Source of the DNA: Cocos nucifera
Lineage: Eukaryota > Streptophyta > Magnoliopsida > Arecales > Arecaceae
DNA length: 64,000 nucleotides
Direction of reading: 5' to 3'
Assembly (NCBI GenBank): GCA_006176705.1
Contig: QRFJ01002287.1
Coordinates: 1 to 64,000, forward strand
How positions within the stretch are numbered: position 1 is the stretch's first letter; each line of letters begins with the position of its first letter. The notes below the pieces were generated by a model, which was not told the origin of the DNA, did no database searches, and saw only the letters and a program-made list of their open reading frames with translations. The position numbers and the translations under genes are program-made. This document shows positions 10,582-22,269 of the stretch, piece by piece.

Positions 10582-11541
10582 CTATTGTGTCCTTCCTTTC
10601 TGCATCGCCCATATTTCATATTTTTTTGATGAATCTATCTGTGAAGCTCTTCTCTTCTTTTGAGGCTTGCTAGGATGAGTCTTTGTGATAGAAGGTAAAA
10701 TATGAATTTCATCTGAGATACTCTGGATCACCTCAATATCAAAAATTAGATTGATGAATTCTGTGTATGCTGCTCTATATATTTTAGCTTGAAAATAATT
10801 ATCAGTAAAGTAATATAATGATCTACGAGCCTTATCAATGCATGCACATGCATGCTTACATGGCATCCAGAAGATTTGCCAATCACCATAAGAGCATGTG
10901 CATTCCTATAGGTCAACCTTATATAAGTACTTCATGTCCTTTACATCATAAATCATGATGCTTGATTTAAAGATAGATAACCTACAATCCTCTTCTACAT
11001 TTCTTTGTAATACATTTTTGGGATTGGGATAAAGATAGGTTTGGATGCTGTAACCCTAACTCCATCTATTGTGCATTAATTGCATAATTTGGATTCTTAT
11101 ATAATCAACCATCTAAGAAATGGGAAGATGTCAAGCCTCTAAGATCCAACTATTAAAACATTCAGCAACATTAGATGTCATTATACCCCAGTGTGGACCT
11201 GGAAAGACTGAATTTGCCCAATGTTCTAGCTTCGCATGTGTTATAAAGTTTCTTGCACCTGGAACTTCTGCTATAAGATTGCTCATTAATTTTTGAAAAA
11301 TATTCAGCCTTGGAGTATATACAGCAACATTTAATAAATCAATAAACCTCTTTCTTTCACTTGCAAGATAATGGACAAGCACCTGCATGTAAAATAATAA
11401 AACAACAATATATACAATAGTTGTATGTTAAAATACTCAACTAATTTAAACATATGACTAATAATTTAGAAAAAGATGTTGCATACCTGATTTTCAAAAT
11501 TACTTTTAACATGACGGATAGAGTAGGAGTGGTAGCTATCT
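10582..11541 (-). pseudogene. MULE (mudrA-like) transposase, C-terminal part with SWIM zinc finger
   Basis: Read on the minus strand. The first exon piece starts directly at the D1 insertion with residues SYHSYSIRHVKSNF, matching the HSY..RH..(A/S)NF segment of MULE transposases. A GT-AG intron of 104 bases follows (11383-11486). The next exon runs through VLVHYLASERKR, GARNFITHAKLEHWANS and NVAECFNSW. After in-frame stops comes a SWIM-type finger (CTCSYGDW, then MPCKHACACI near 10860) and a lysine-rich tail ending at a TAG. MULE transposases cut and paste Mutator-type transposons, and SWIM is their usual C-terminal module. Nonsense changes near 11131 and 10910 make it a pseudogene. The rest of the same gene lies beyond the D1 insertion. 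Confidence 0.85.
11383..11486 (-). other. intron in MULE transposase pseudogene
   Basis: On the minus strand the junctions are AATCAG|GTATGC and TTTACATGCAG|GTGCTT, with an AT-rich body. Removing it joins two in-phase transposase segments. Its length is typical of a short plant intron. Confidence 0.7.
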
Positions 11542-12994
11542 TGTTGGAAAATATATCCTAAAGTCAATCATCTAAGTTGTAAATGATTAAAATTAATATA
11601 TAAATTATTAAATAATAATAGTTATTTAGCTTATTCATCGTAAAAGTTCTATCTTTCTTAAATACACTCTTAAATTATGATGAAGTCCTTAGAACCACAC
11701 TTAATCTATTAAGAAGGATTTGTTGGATGGTTTTTAAATTATTCACGATCAAATGATAAGTTATTAACTAGAACGATAACTTATCGAGTATAGATCACTG
11801 TATGTCATATGCGTTGGTTGTCCTCGTAACCAAGTATTGTGGAGATACTAGTATGGCTATACAGGTGGGATGTAGAAATATATCTATATTGAATGTGACC
11901 AGTGTAGCACTCTACTGTTAAGAGTAGCTAGCTAAGGCCAATAGATATAAGTGTTCCTCAAATTTGGGATCACTATGATGACTTGTAAGCAACTTACTAT
12001 ACTTTGGTGTCTGACTACCTGTATTTCTAATATAGGTTCGAAAGATTTCTGGATATAGTCAAGTACTTGTAGAGTCGGTGTGTGAGTTAAGATAGGATTG
12101 ATCATTCCTGATTAACTTTAGAAAGTGAATGTCTCACTGTATTTTAATTTAGTAAAACCTAAGCTTAGATAATTCTTATGAGGAGTCATGAGATTTGCGA
12201 ACTTTGAAATATAATATGGATAACTGATATGAGTATTGATAGCCTACTTGAAGTCATCTTAAGCATTATTGATCAAAGAGATGAATTATATGGTAACCAT
12301 AGGCTAGAATTTTGAGAATATTGCTTTATATATATTTGACCTATTCGAACATCGGGTATCATTGGTAGATGGTCATTTTGATTGGTATAGAAATTGGTTC
12401 CTGTGCTACTGGCTTAGGTTCGAACCTATCGAGTCATACACATATGAGGTTATAACCTAATTAGATGGTTGATCAACGATTTAGAATCATTCTAAGATTG
12501 TGTTCTTCATCTCTTGGAGTGTCCAAGAGATCTAAAAAATATCTTTATAATTAACCATCAAGAGGAATCTGCGAGAGCTAGCACTTTAAGCGGATCTTCG
12601 TTCAACGAACCTTCGATCTATGTTGCAGCCTCGTGTGGATTATCTATAAAGACTGGATGCGTGTGCGGATCTAAGCAATAAGGACAACAATAGAACTCAA
12701 TTACGGTGTTCTCAACCTGTGCAAAGGTAAGAGATAAGATCTCTTTACTGACCTAGATTCGATCTAGGATTTCTAGAATAATTCTAAATCTAGGTATTGA
12801 TTTGATCAATACCAGCCATATTTTAATTTTTAGATTTATATTTACATCATGACATGTTATAGATCCTATATGTAGATTTTTGTGATTAGATCATGTATAT
12901 AATTAGATTAAATTATTTAATCCATGTCTTTCATTGCTTCTAAATTTAAAAAAATTTCAAAATGTATGCATGAAATCTTACATATTTTTCAACA
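11542..12994 (+). repeat. 5' LTR of D1, internally deleted (1.45 kb)
   Basis: It starts TGTTGGAAAATATATCCTAAAG and ends TTTTTCAACA. Compared with its partner at the right end (about 2.9 kb), a block of about 1.4 kb is missing: sequence jumps near 12505 from the middle of the LTR to the part starting TGTGTTCTTCATCTCTTGG. The deleted block carried both GACATCAA hairpins and the probable promoter. Confidence 0.88.
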
Positions 12995-12995
12995 G

Positions 12996-13007
12996 TGGTA
13001 TCAGAGC
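12996..13007 (+). other. primer-binding site of D1
   Basis: TGGTATCAGAGC lies one base after the LTR end. It is the initiator-Met tRNA type, as in the other elements here. Confidence 0.88.
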
Positions 13008-13075
13008 ATCTAGGTTCTTTTATGATGTGATCATATTTGCATTAGAATAAATTTAAAAATAAAATATTAAAGATT

Positions 13076-13146
13076 GCACATATTGACATAAGATTGTCCT
13101 ATTGTAAGGTTAATCCCTTACAATGAAAGGTTGTCCTAGTATATGC
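13076..13146 (+). other. leader hairpin of D1, copy 1
   Basis: The outer arms GCACATA... and ...TATATGC are slightly decayed. The inner arms ATTGTAAGG and CCTTACAAT are perfect. A second copy follows about 210 bases later. The same pair is present in D2 and D3. Confidence 0.65.
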
Positions 13147-13287
13147 TGATCTAATTTTTATGAATCATGAATAAGTTAGATATGATCTAAATAATTTTAT
13201 GATTTATTTTTTAATTTTAAATATAAAATTAAATAGATATTAGATCTATTTTAGATTATTTAGATTAGATCTAAATAATATCGGATC

Positions 13288-13360
13288 GCACATACTGATT
13301 ATAAGATTGTCCTGCTACAAGGTTTATCCCTTATAGTAGAGAGGTTGTCCTAGTATGTGC
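13288..13360 (+). other. leader hairpin of D1, copy 2
   Basis: The outer arms GCACATACT and AGTATGTGC are perfect. The inner stem around AAGG...CCTTAT is partly decayed. This is the second member of the duplicated leader hairpin. Confidence 0.65.
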
Positions 13361-15209
13361 TTCCTAAATTATAAATAAGTTAAATAAGATCTAAAATAAT
13401 TTATGATTATTTTTAAATTTTAAATCTAATATTTATTGGTTTATGATTTGATTTTGATTATTTAGATAGGATCTGAATAATAGGTGTTTCATGTCTAGAT
13501 CTAGTTCCTTAATACATATGCTTGATATGTAGCTTTATTTTGAATCTAGTTTGAATATGTATGACATATTTGACTTGTGGAACTTAAATTATGAACTTAC
13601 TTTCTACAAAATCCTAGATTCAAAATCCTAGGACATGATCTAAATAGTGAAATAAATCAGATCTAAAATCATGAATAAAATTTATTTAAATATAAATTAT
13701 TTACATGACTTGAAAATATTTTAAATGATTAAATCAAAAACTAGTTCTGAGGTTCCAAATTCCAATCCATAAGTCTTGAACTTAATTAAGAATTAAGTGA
13801 TTATTTAGGATCTAGGTTTGTGATTTGAAGATCCTAAGATAATTTCATAAATCATGGGTTAAAGGATTATGGGTTAGCTTTGATCAAGTCCTTAACTGGG
13901 TTAGATCTAGGGTTAGATTAAATATAGACTAAGTCAAGAAATTGATCAAATCTAATTAATAGTTAATTAGGATTATGTCATTTTTTCTATAGACCAATTC
14001 AATAGTTGTAATTGATTAAAGTTTATGCATCTAACAAATGGATACTGATCGTGGCTCAATGGTTGAGCTCGAGTCTTTAGGCATACCAAATCAAAACTGA
14101 CAAGCCGATTGCTGTATAAGATAAGTCTGGCATTTTTAGACTGATGGTTTTTAATTGGAAGCCCATTTATCTGGTTATTTTTGATAGTGTCTAAGGCAAG
14201 CCTTGGCAGACCCTTCCACTAATCTCACTTACCTAGCCAATGTGGTTAATCAAATCTTGATTAGGTAGCTCATTGATTCGTGCTAACCGATGTCACATAG
14301 AAAATCATTAAGACTGATTTAATTCAGTAAGACTGATCTAGGTGCCCATGGACCAAAATTAATCTTAGTCCTCATTAATGACTTGAGAAGTCAGTGGGAG
14401 GATTTGACTTAGTGAAGTTAATAGGAGCAAATTGGTCTATGTTCTTTCTATCCTTAAATTATAAATAAATTTTAAATCCTCTAAAATTATTAGATTCTTA
14501 AAATGATAAAGTTATGGGGATAACTGAGTCAATGCCTCCTATTAAGTTGGGTGATAATAGGTCCATTAACTCAATAATCATTAGAGGCCCAAAGGCCTGG
14601 TGCTTATTGACTAATGGAATTATCATTCAAAATATGATGACTTGAAAGTATCCCTCTAATGGTGGCTAGGTTGACCAATCAAAGTTGGGCTTAATCATTT
14701 ATTGGTTAGATACACCAAGTATAGTCATGTTAATGGTTCGACCTAACTGAATTCTTATAGTGGAGGCCAAAGCCTACTGATTAGATTCTGAGGCAAAATT
14801 AAAATACTAGAAGTTATTTAGAAATAATTGATTAAAGAACCTACTCTTAGATGCACATGGATTGACCAACCAAAGTCGAGCTTGTGTGCAGTCTATGTGG
14901 ATTGTAGTACCTACTAGAAAATTGAAGTAATTTCTCAAACTAGAGGTAGAGGCTACTAATTTGAATAAAATAGTAGGAGAATCTTTAGACTAAAGTTCAA
15001 GTTTTTGGACTTAAAATAATTCATATACATTAGGTCGATGTTCTCTTTTCTCACAGAATAAGGCTAAACCCTAATTGTTTCAATCACTTTCAGACAGTGA
15101 TGACTTATGGGATCCAACTTCGATAATTAGTATTGAAAGTTGAATTTAGTTCAGTAGCACGAAAGGGTTCATGCTGGGACTTATAAGTCCAGTCAAGACA
15201 AAAAGGTCC
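13361..15209 (+). other. D1 leader and the region where gag would be expected; no gag recognised
   Basis: The first part holds a block near 14100-14300 that resembles the leader of family 1 (TTTTTAATTGGAAGC, ATCTCACTTACCT, GCTAACC). The rest, up to the zinc-knuckle remnant, has stops in all frames. It has no gag motif in any of the three family-2 copies, although its nucleotide sequence is well conserved among them. Confidence 0.55.
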
Positions 15210-17201
15210 GAGACTAACTAGATTCGGGTAGAGCGCTTCTACTGTAAGAAGCAGTTTCGTAGGAAGAAGAATTATCTTGCTTCCCTTAACCTCAATAGGT
15301 TGAACAAGAGAAAGGAGCAAAGAGTTGCTTATCAAGGATGTTATATGATAACACCTTGAAATTTCTCTGTTTGAGATTCTACTACCTAGGTATTGGATAC
15401 CGGTAATCCTATATAATTTATTGCAAGAACTACAAGTAAGTGGAATGTTTGAAAATAATGAAAGATTTTTGAGTGTTAGGGATGAAAGTCTAGTTCCAAT
15501 CCTAGCTTTAGGAATCATCAAGCTGATTTTCAATATTAATATTATCATTTAGAGTAACTGTTCCATCGTTTATGATGAATATGATCTTTGATGGTCTTTT
15601 GGCCAAAGATGATTATCATTTTTTTTTTAAAAAAATTATCATGATATCATTATTAATGATATTACAATAATACATGGATAATAAATAAATGATATTTAGC
15701 ATTCATACAGCTTGTTAAGTGTAATGTACACATCTAATGAATATCCAAGTTAGATAATGTCAAGGATATCAATATTTCATTACAATTGTAGATGACCTAT
15801 CTAAGTATGGTTATGTCTAACCTGAATCATTTAAAATGTTCAAACGATTCCATAATAAAATAGAAAAATAAACTAGAAAAGATATTAGAACTCTTCAATC
15901 AGATTGTGGAGGCGAATACTTATCCAATGAGTTTTTAACATATCTAAGAGAGAATGGAATTTTCTCTCTCAGTGGACTCCTTTCGAAACATAGTATATTA
16001 GAAAGAAAAATTTGAACTTTATTAGACATGGTTTGATCCATGATGGGATTTACTAGTCGTCTGTTTTAAGATTAAGATATTATGACTACTTGTTTTACTT
16101 TGAAATTTTATTTCGAGTAAATCTATTGCAAAGACTCTATATGAGATATGGATTAGATGCATACCTGAACTTTCTCACCTTCGAGTCTAGGGTTGATAGG
16201 TCTACGTCTAATGTTTGCATACATATAAACTTGGATCCTGATCAGATAGGTATTTATTTAAAGGGTACCCTAGGAAACTAGGGGTTATTAATTCTACCAT
16301 ACTTAAGAATAAAAGTTGTTCTTAGCAGTAGAGCATTTTTTTATAAAGAAATTTCTTAGAGAAGAAAATGATGCCTAAAAATTGAATTTGGAAAGTTTGA
16401 TTGGTAGAAAGAACCGACATAATCTAATAAACCTATAGAATCGGATTTGATTAGATCAAACCCAGAGCCCATTATTTTGGCACCATTATGGAGATTCAGT
16501 AGAGTACCACGTCAGATGGATAAATACTTTGGTATCTAGGTTTGGGACGAGATCCTGTTGAGTTCGATGAGAACAATGAGGATCCGATCATCTATATGGA
16601 TGCTATGCAGTAGTTTGACTCTGAGAAGTGTCTTGGAGCTATTAAATCAAAATTAGAGTCCATGAAAATCAATAGTGTGTAGACACTAGTTGATTCACCT
16701 AAAGGATTAAAACCCATTGGATGTGAATGAATTTTCAAAAGGATCAGAGTAGCGCAGACGAAAAGGTAGAGATCTATAAAATCTATTTAACTATCATCTT
16801 GAAGTTGGAACATATGTTTTGAACATATATCTTTATTATGAACAAAGAGGAACCTTGCATTTGTCAGTGGGTAAAAGATTTTGTAGTGTTATCCTTATGC
16901 TATCTATGGATGACAATCAGGAATGACATTCCAGCATTACAAGAAATAAAGGTTTAGCTATCATCTTATTTCTCCATGTTCAAGACTAAATATGGTATGT
17001 TCACTAAGAGTAGTGAGTAGATACTAGTCTGATCCAAGTGAAAACCACTGGAAGATTGTATAGACAATCCTTAAGTATTTGAAAAATACTAAGGTCCAAT
17101 GACTCAAATATGGAGATACTGACTTAAAACTTATGAAATATTTTGATTCTAGTTTTTAGTCAGATCAAGATGAAAGCAAGAGAGTGTCGGATCATGAATT
17201 T
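15210..17201 (+). pseudogene. copia pol remnant of D1 (zinc knuckle, protease, integrase, RT, part of RNase H)
   Basis: Decayed coding sequence is recognisable by short motifs. FYCKKQF near 15240 is a zinc-knuckle remnant. VLDTGN near 15390 is the protease D-T-G. SDCGGEYLSNEFLTYLRENGI near 15900 is the integrase catalytic end. NSVWTLVDSPKG-like and GCEWIFKR-like text near 16680-16740 begins the reverse transcriptase. A degraded YVDD region (MDDNQE) lies near 16910. The sequence stops in RNase H at GAATTT, where D2 is inserted, and continues at 27720. Numerous stops and frameshifts are present. Confidence 0.8.
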
Positions 17202-19026
17202 TGTTAGAAAATGTACCCTAAAACCAATCATCTAAGTGGTAGATGATTAGAATTAGTATATAAATTATCTAATAATAATAGTTATTTGGCTGGTTCATCA
17301 TAAAAGTTCTATCTTTCTTAAATAAACTCCTAAATTATGATGAAGTTCTTAGAACCACAATCAATCGATAAAGGATGATTTATTGGATGGTTCTTAAATT
17401 GTTCATGATCAAATGATAAGTTATCAATCAGGATGATAACTTATCGAGTGTAGGTCGCTGTATGCCAAATGCGTTGGTTGTCCTTGTAACCAAGTGGTGT
17501 GAAAATACTAGTATGGCATCCAGGTGAAATGTAGGAGTACATCTGCATTAAACATGACCAATATAGCACTCTACTATCAAGAGTAGCTAGCTAAGGCCAA
17601 TGGGTATAAGTGTCCCTTCAACCTGAAATCACTATGGTGACTTGCAAGCAACTCACTATACTTTGATATCGAACTACCTGTATTTCTAATATAGATTCGA
17701 AAGATTTTTGGGTGTAGTCAAGTACTTGTAAAGTCGATGTATGAGTCAAGATGAGATTGACCACTCCTAATTAACTTTAGGAAGAGAATGACTTGCTGTG
17801 TTTTAATTTAGCAAAACCTAAGCCTGGGTAATCCTCGTGAGATGTCATGGGATTTGTAAAATTTTGAAACACAATAGCGATGACTTGTATGAGTGTTGAC
17901 AGCATACTCAAAGTTGTCTTGAGCATTATTGATCAAAGGAATGAATTATACAGTAACCATGGGCCAAGGATCTAAGAATGTTGCTTTGCATACATTCGAC
18001 TTATCCAAACATCGAGAACCATTGCTAGATGGTAACTTCGATTGGTATAGAAATTAGTTTCTATGCTACCAACTTAGGTTCGAACCTATGAGGTCACACA
18101 CATTAGAGTTTATAACCTGATTAGATGGTTAATCGATGATTGAGAATCATTTCGAGGTCAAACATTCAATGCGATTGATGTTTGACCTAATGCAAGTGTT
18201 GCAGGAGGATTGATTAACAATTGAATTGCTAATTGGCTCAATTTGATTGAGCAATCAGGATGAGATCATGTTTAATTGAATTAGATTCAATTAAAGTTAG
18301 TTTGGACTTAATTAGATTAAGTCTAATTGATTTATTGGATAAGCTAATTGCAAGAAAGAACAATTCCTTATTTGACCAGGACTTGGGTGCACCTAATTGA
18401 CTTAGCATTTAAATTAGATTTAAATCTTGATTTAATCTAATTTAATTAGGCTCCTAGTTAGATTTAGATCATCCTAAATTAAGTTGTATTTGATCTAATT
18501 TACATGGAATTTAAATTAGGTTCAAAACTATTTTGACCTAGTCAAACAAGAGGAGTCCTAGTTGGACTGGGACTCTCTCTCTACATGTATTCCCATGCCC
18601 AAGAAGGCCTTCCATGCCCCATAATTCATATTTCTAGAAATTTATTATGACTTGGTCAAAACTTGGAAGAAGTTGGGATTTGTTTCCTACTTGGAAGAGT
18701 CCCCTTTGACCAAAACTTCTTCCCCTCTTGTGCGCCCACTTAACCCACACCATATTTAACTTCACCCTTCTCCCAGGTTTTTGGGATGTGTATTTGATGG
18801 TACTCACAAGAAAAAATCAAGAGAGGGGCGTCCAAGAGTTGGACACCCCATAGAAGTCCTCCTTTGACTAGGTTTTGACCTAGTCATGCAATAAAAGGTG
18901 GATGCCTCTTTTGAGATGGTTAGAGGATGTAAAAAATCTTAGAAAATTCATAAAAAATTAGAGAAAAATGAGGAGAAGGCATGGAGGATTTATGACTGCA
19001 AGATTCATGGAGAAGAGCCTTCAATT

Positions 19027-19049
19027 AAGACATCAAAGGTTGATGTCTT
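19027..19049. repeat. triloop hairpin, first type, in D2 5' LTR
   Basis: The arms AAGACATCAA and TTGATGTCTT (10 bp, perfect) flank the 3-nt loop AGG. Equivalents are at 51233-51255 (loop AAG) and 53824-53846 (loop CAA, one mismatch), with decayed forms in other LTRs. Confidence 0.7.
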
Positions 19050-19448
19050 GAAGAGACAAGGTAAGAGAAGATTGTCTTCTCTTATATTTTTCTCTTATGT
19101 TTCTCTTTTTCTATTTTATTTATAATTTTTATATGATAAAAATTTAAGGAAGAGAGAGGATTTGGGTATGGGGATGAGTGCTCTACATTGTTGGGGCATG
19201 GTGTTAATTTTATGGACATGATCTGATGATGTCCTAATGAGAGAAGGAGAAGAGAAGAAAGGTCAGATCATGTCCTAATGAGAGAAGGAGAAGAGAAGAA
19301 AGGTCTTCTCTTAGGATTTCTTGGAGAAGCTTTCCTCTTCAATTTTTATGAGAATTTTATATGATGAAAATCAAAAGTATTAGATCTATAAATTTAAGAA
19401 AAATCCTAGAGAAGAAGGTCTCCTCTTGTCTTAGCATAGAGATGTTTT

Positions 19449-19473
19449 CAGGACATCAACCGTTGATATCCTG
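19449..19473. repeat. triloop hairpin, second type, in D2 5' LTR
   Basis: The arms CAGGACATCAA and TTGATATCCTG flank the loop CCG, with one mismatch. It lies about 420 bases downstream of the first hairpin in the LTR's transcribed direction. Confidence 0.65.
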
Positions 19474-20066
19474 AAGAAGAAGATTTATCTTCTCTTAGGA
19501 TTTATTTTTCCATGTTCTTATTTTTGATTTTTGAAAGATCTAAGGATTAGATTTCTCCCTTATTCCTCCTCATGTTCTTTATCTCTTGGAGTATCCAAGA
19601 GATCCGAAGAACATGTATTTGATTAATCATCATGAGGGATCCGTGAGAAGCTAGCACTTCAAGCGGATCTTCGTTCGACGAACCTCCGATCTATGTTGTA
19701 GGTTCGTATGGATTACCTGTAGAGGCCGGACACTTGTGCAGCTCCAAAGGCAACAACAAACTTAACCATGGAGTTCTTGATCCATGAAAAAGTAAGAGAT
19801 CTGATCTCTTGGTGACCTAGATGCGATCTAGGGTTAGATCTAGAATTATTCTAGATCTAGGTATTGATATGATCAATATCACTTATGATTAATTTAATTT
19901 TAGATTTATATTTGCAACATAACATATTATAGATCCTTGATATAGGGTTTTGTAATTTGATTACATGCATGTTGTAGATTAAATAGTTTAATCTATGTCT
20001 TCCACTGCTTTATATTTCGAAAAAGTTTTGAAATCTAAGCATGAAATCCTGCATATTTTCTAATAG

Positions 20067-20078
20067 TGGTATCAGAGC
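20067..20078 (+). other. primer-binding site of D2
   Basis: TGGTATCAGAGC lies one base after the LTR end, identical to that of D1. Confidence 0.88.
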
Positions 20079-20148
20079 ATCTAGGTCTTTTATAACATGA
20101 TCATGTTTGCATTAGATTAAATCTAAAAATTAAAATTAATTAAAGATC

Positions 20149-20220
20149 GCACATACTACCATAAGATTATCTTGTTGTAAGGTTAATCCCTTATAATTAA
20201 AAGATTATTCTAGTATGTGC
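20149..20220 (+). other. leader hairpin of D2, copy 1
   Basis: The outer arms GCACATACTA and TAGTATGTGC are perfect over 10 bases. An inner TTGTAAGG...CCTTATAA stem is nearly perfect. Confidence 0.7.
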
Positions 20221-20359
20221 TGATCTGAATCTGAATCATGAATAATTTAGATTAGATCTAAAAAAAATTATGATTTAATTTTTTGATTTAAATTTAAAAT
20301 TAAATAAATATTTAATCTATTTTAAATTATTTAGATTAGATATAAATAATATCAGGATT

Positions 20360-20431
20360 GCACATACTGCCATAAGGTTGTCCTACTGTAAGGTTTACCC
20401 CTTACAATGGAAGGGTTATCTTAGTATGTGC
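20360..20431 (+). other. leader hairpin of D2, copy 2
   Basis: The outer arms GCACATACT and AGTATGTGC are perfect. The inner stem is TGTAAGG...CCTTACA. The spacing from copy 1 (about 210 bases) is the same as in D1. Confidence 0.7.
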
Positions 20432-22269
20432 TAATCCAAGAAATCTAAGTCATAAATATGTTTGATAAAATCTAAAATAGTTTATGGTTTATTTTTAGAT
20501 TTTAAATCTAATTTTAAATGGTTTATGATCTGATCCATATGATGTGTTTTATGTTTTGATCTAGATCCTCTTATTACATATGTTGATATGTAATTTTTGT
20601 TTTAAATCTAGAATGTATATGTATGATATATTTATTTTGTAGAATTTAAATTAAGAACTTACTTTCTACAAAACCCTAGATTTGAAACCCTAGGACATGA
20701 TCTAAATAATTAAATAAATCAGATCTAAAACCATGTATTTAATATGATTCAATGTAAATTGTTTATAATTTGAAAATGTTTCAAATAATAAAGTCAGAAA
20801 CTAGTTCTGAGGTTCCATAAATCCAAATTTTGAACTTAATTAAGAATTAAGTGATTGTTTAGGATCTATATTTATGATTTGAAGATCCTAAGATAATTTC
20901 ATAAAACTTGGGTTAAAGATTAAATGGGTTAGTTTTGATCTGGTCATTAACTGGGTTAGACCTAGGGTTAGATTAAATATAAACTTAGTTAAAAAATTAA
21001 TCAAATCTAATTAATAGTTAATTAGGATTAGATCATTTCTTTTTTATAGATTAATTCAATAGTTGTAGTTGATCAAAGTCTATATATCTAACAAATGGAC
21101 ATGATCATGGCTCAATGGTCGAGCTTGAGTTTTTAGGTAGACCAAATCAAAACTGACAATTTAATTAGTGTCTAAGTTAAGTTTGACATTCTAGATCGGT
21201 GGTTTTTAATTGGCAGCCTGCTTATCTGACTATTTCTGATGGTGTCTAAGGCAAGCCTTAATAGACCCTCCTATCGATCTTACTTATCTAACCAATGTGG
21301 TTAATCGAATTTTGATTAGGTTGCTTATTGATTCGAGCTAACCCATGTCACATAGAAAATCAGTGAGACTGATTTCATTCAATGAGACTGATATAGGTGC
21401 CTATGGACCAAAATTGATCATAATCCTCATCAGTGACTTGTGAAGTCAGTGGGAGGACTTGACTTGGTGAAGCTAGTGAGAGTAAGTTGGTCCATATCCT
21501 TTCTATCCTTAAATCACTAATAATTTAAATCCTCTAAAATTATTAGATCCTTAAAATGATGAAGTTATGGAGATAACTGAGTCATAGCCTTTCATTAAGG
21601 TGTTTGATAATGAGTCCTTTAACTCAATAATCATTGGAGGCCCATAGGCCTGGTGCTTGTTGACTAATAGAATTATCATTCATCATATGAAGATTTGGAT
21701 GTGTCTCTCTAATGGTGGTTAGGTTGACCAACCATAGTTGGGCTTAATCATTCGTTAGTTAGATGTACCAAGTATGCTCATGTTAATGGCTGGACCTAAC
21801 TGGATCCTTACAGTGGAGGCCCTAGCCTATTGATTAGGTTTTTGGGGTAAATTAAATTACTAAAAGTTATTTAGAGAAATAATTGGTTATGAACCTATCC
21901 TTAGATGTACATGGGTTGACCAACCATAGTTGGGCTTATGTGCAGTCTATGTGGATTCTAGTACCTACTAGAGAATTAAAGTAATTCTTCGAATTAGAGG
22001 TAGAGGCTACCAATTCGAATAAAATAGTGGGAGAACCTTTAGACTAAAGTCCAAGTCTTTAGGCTTAATATAATTCATATACTTAGGTCAATGTTCTCTT
22101 TTCTCAAATTAAGGCTAAACCCTAATTGCTCCTATCACTATTAGACAGTGATGACTTATGGGATCCAACTTCGATAATTAGTATCGAGAGTTGAATTTGG
22201 TTCAGTAGTACGAATGGATTTGTACTGGGGCTTCTAAGCCCAGTCAAAATAATTAGTCTATGGTTAATC
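20432..22269 (+). other. D2 leader and gag-position region; no gag recognised
   Basis: The region matches the corresponding part of D1 and D3, including the leader block shared with family 1 near 21170-21350 and the repeated phrase TTGACCAACCATAGTTGGGCTT at two places. All three forward frames near 21560-21830 were read and all are closed by stops, with no gag-like text. Confidence 0.55.

Larger units (their letters stand above)
17202..20065 (+). repeat. 5' LTR of D2 (2.86 kb)
   Basis: It begins TGTTAGAAAATGTACCCTAAAACC and ends TTTCTAATA before the primer-binding site. It aligns over its length with the LTRs at 24825, 49363, 52857 and 60497. It carries two triloop hairpins of the GACATCAA/TTGATGTC type. 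Confidence 0.9.

Noticed and set aside
13076..13360. Leader hairpins as tRNA or miRNA precursors
   Set aside because: No tRNA arms or anticodon layout. Stems are too short and symmetrical, and repeated only with the elements, so an element-specific structure is more likely.
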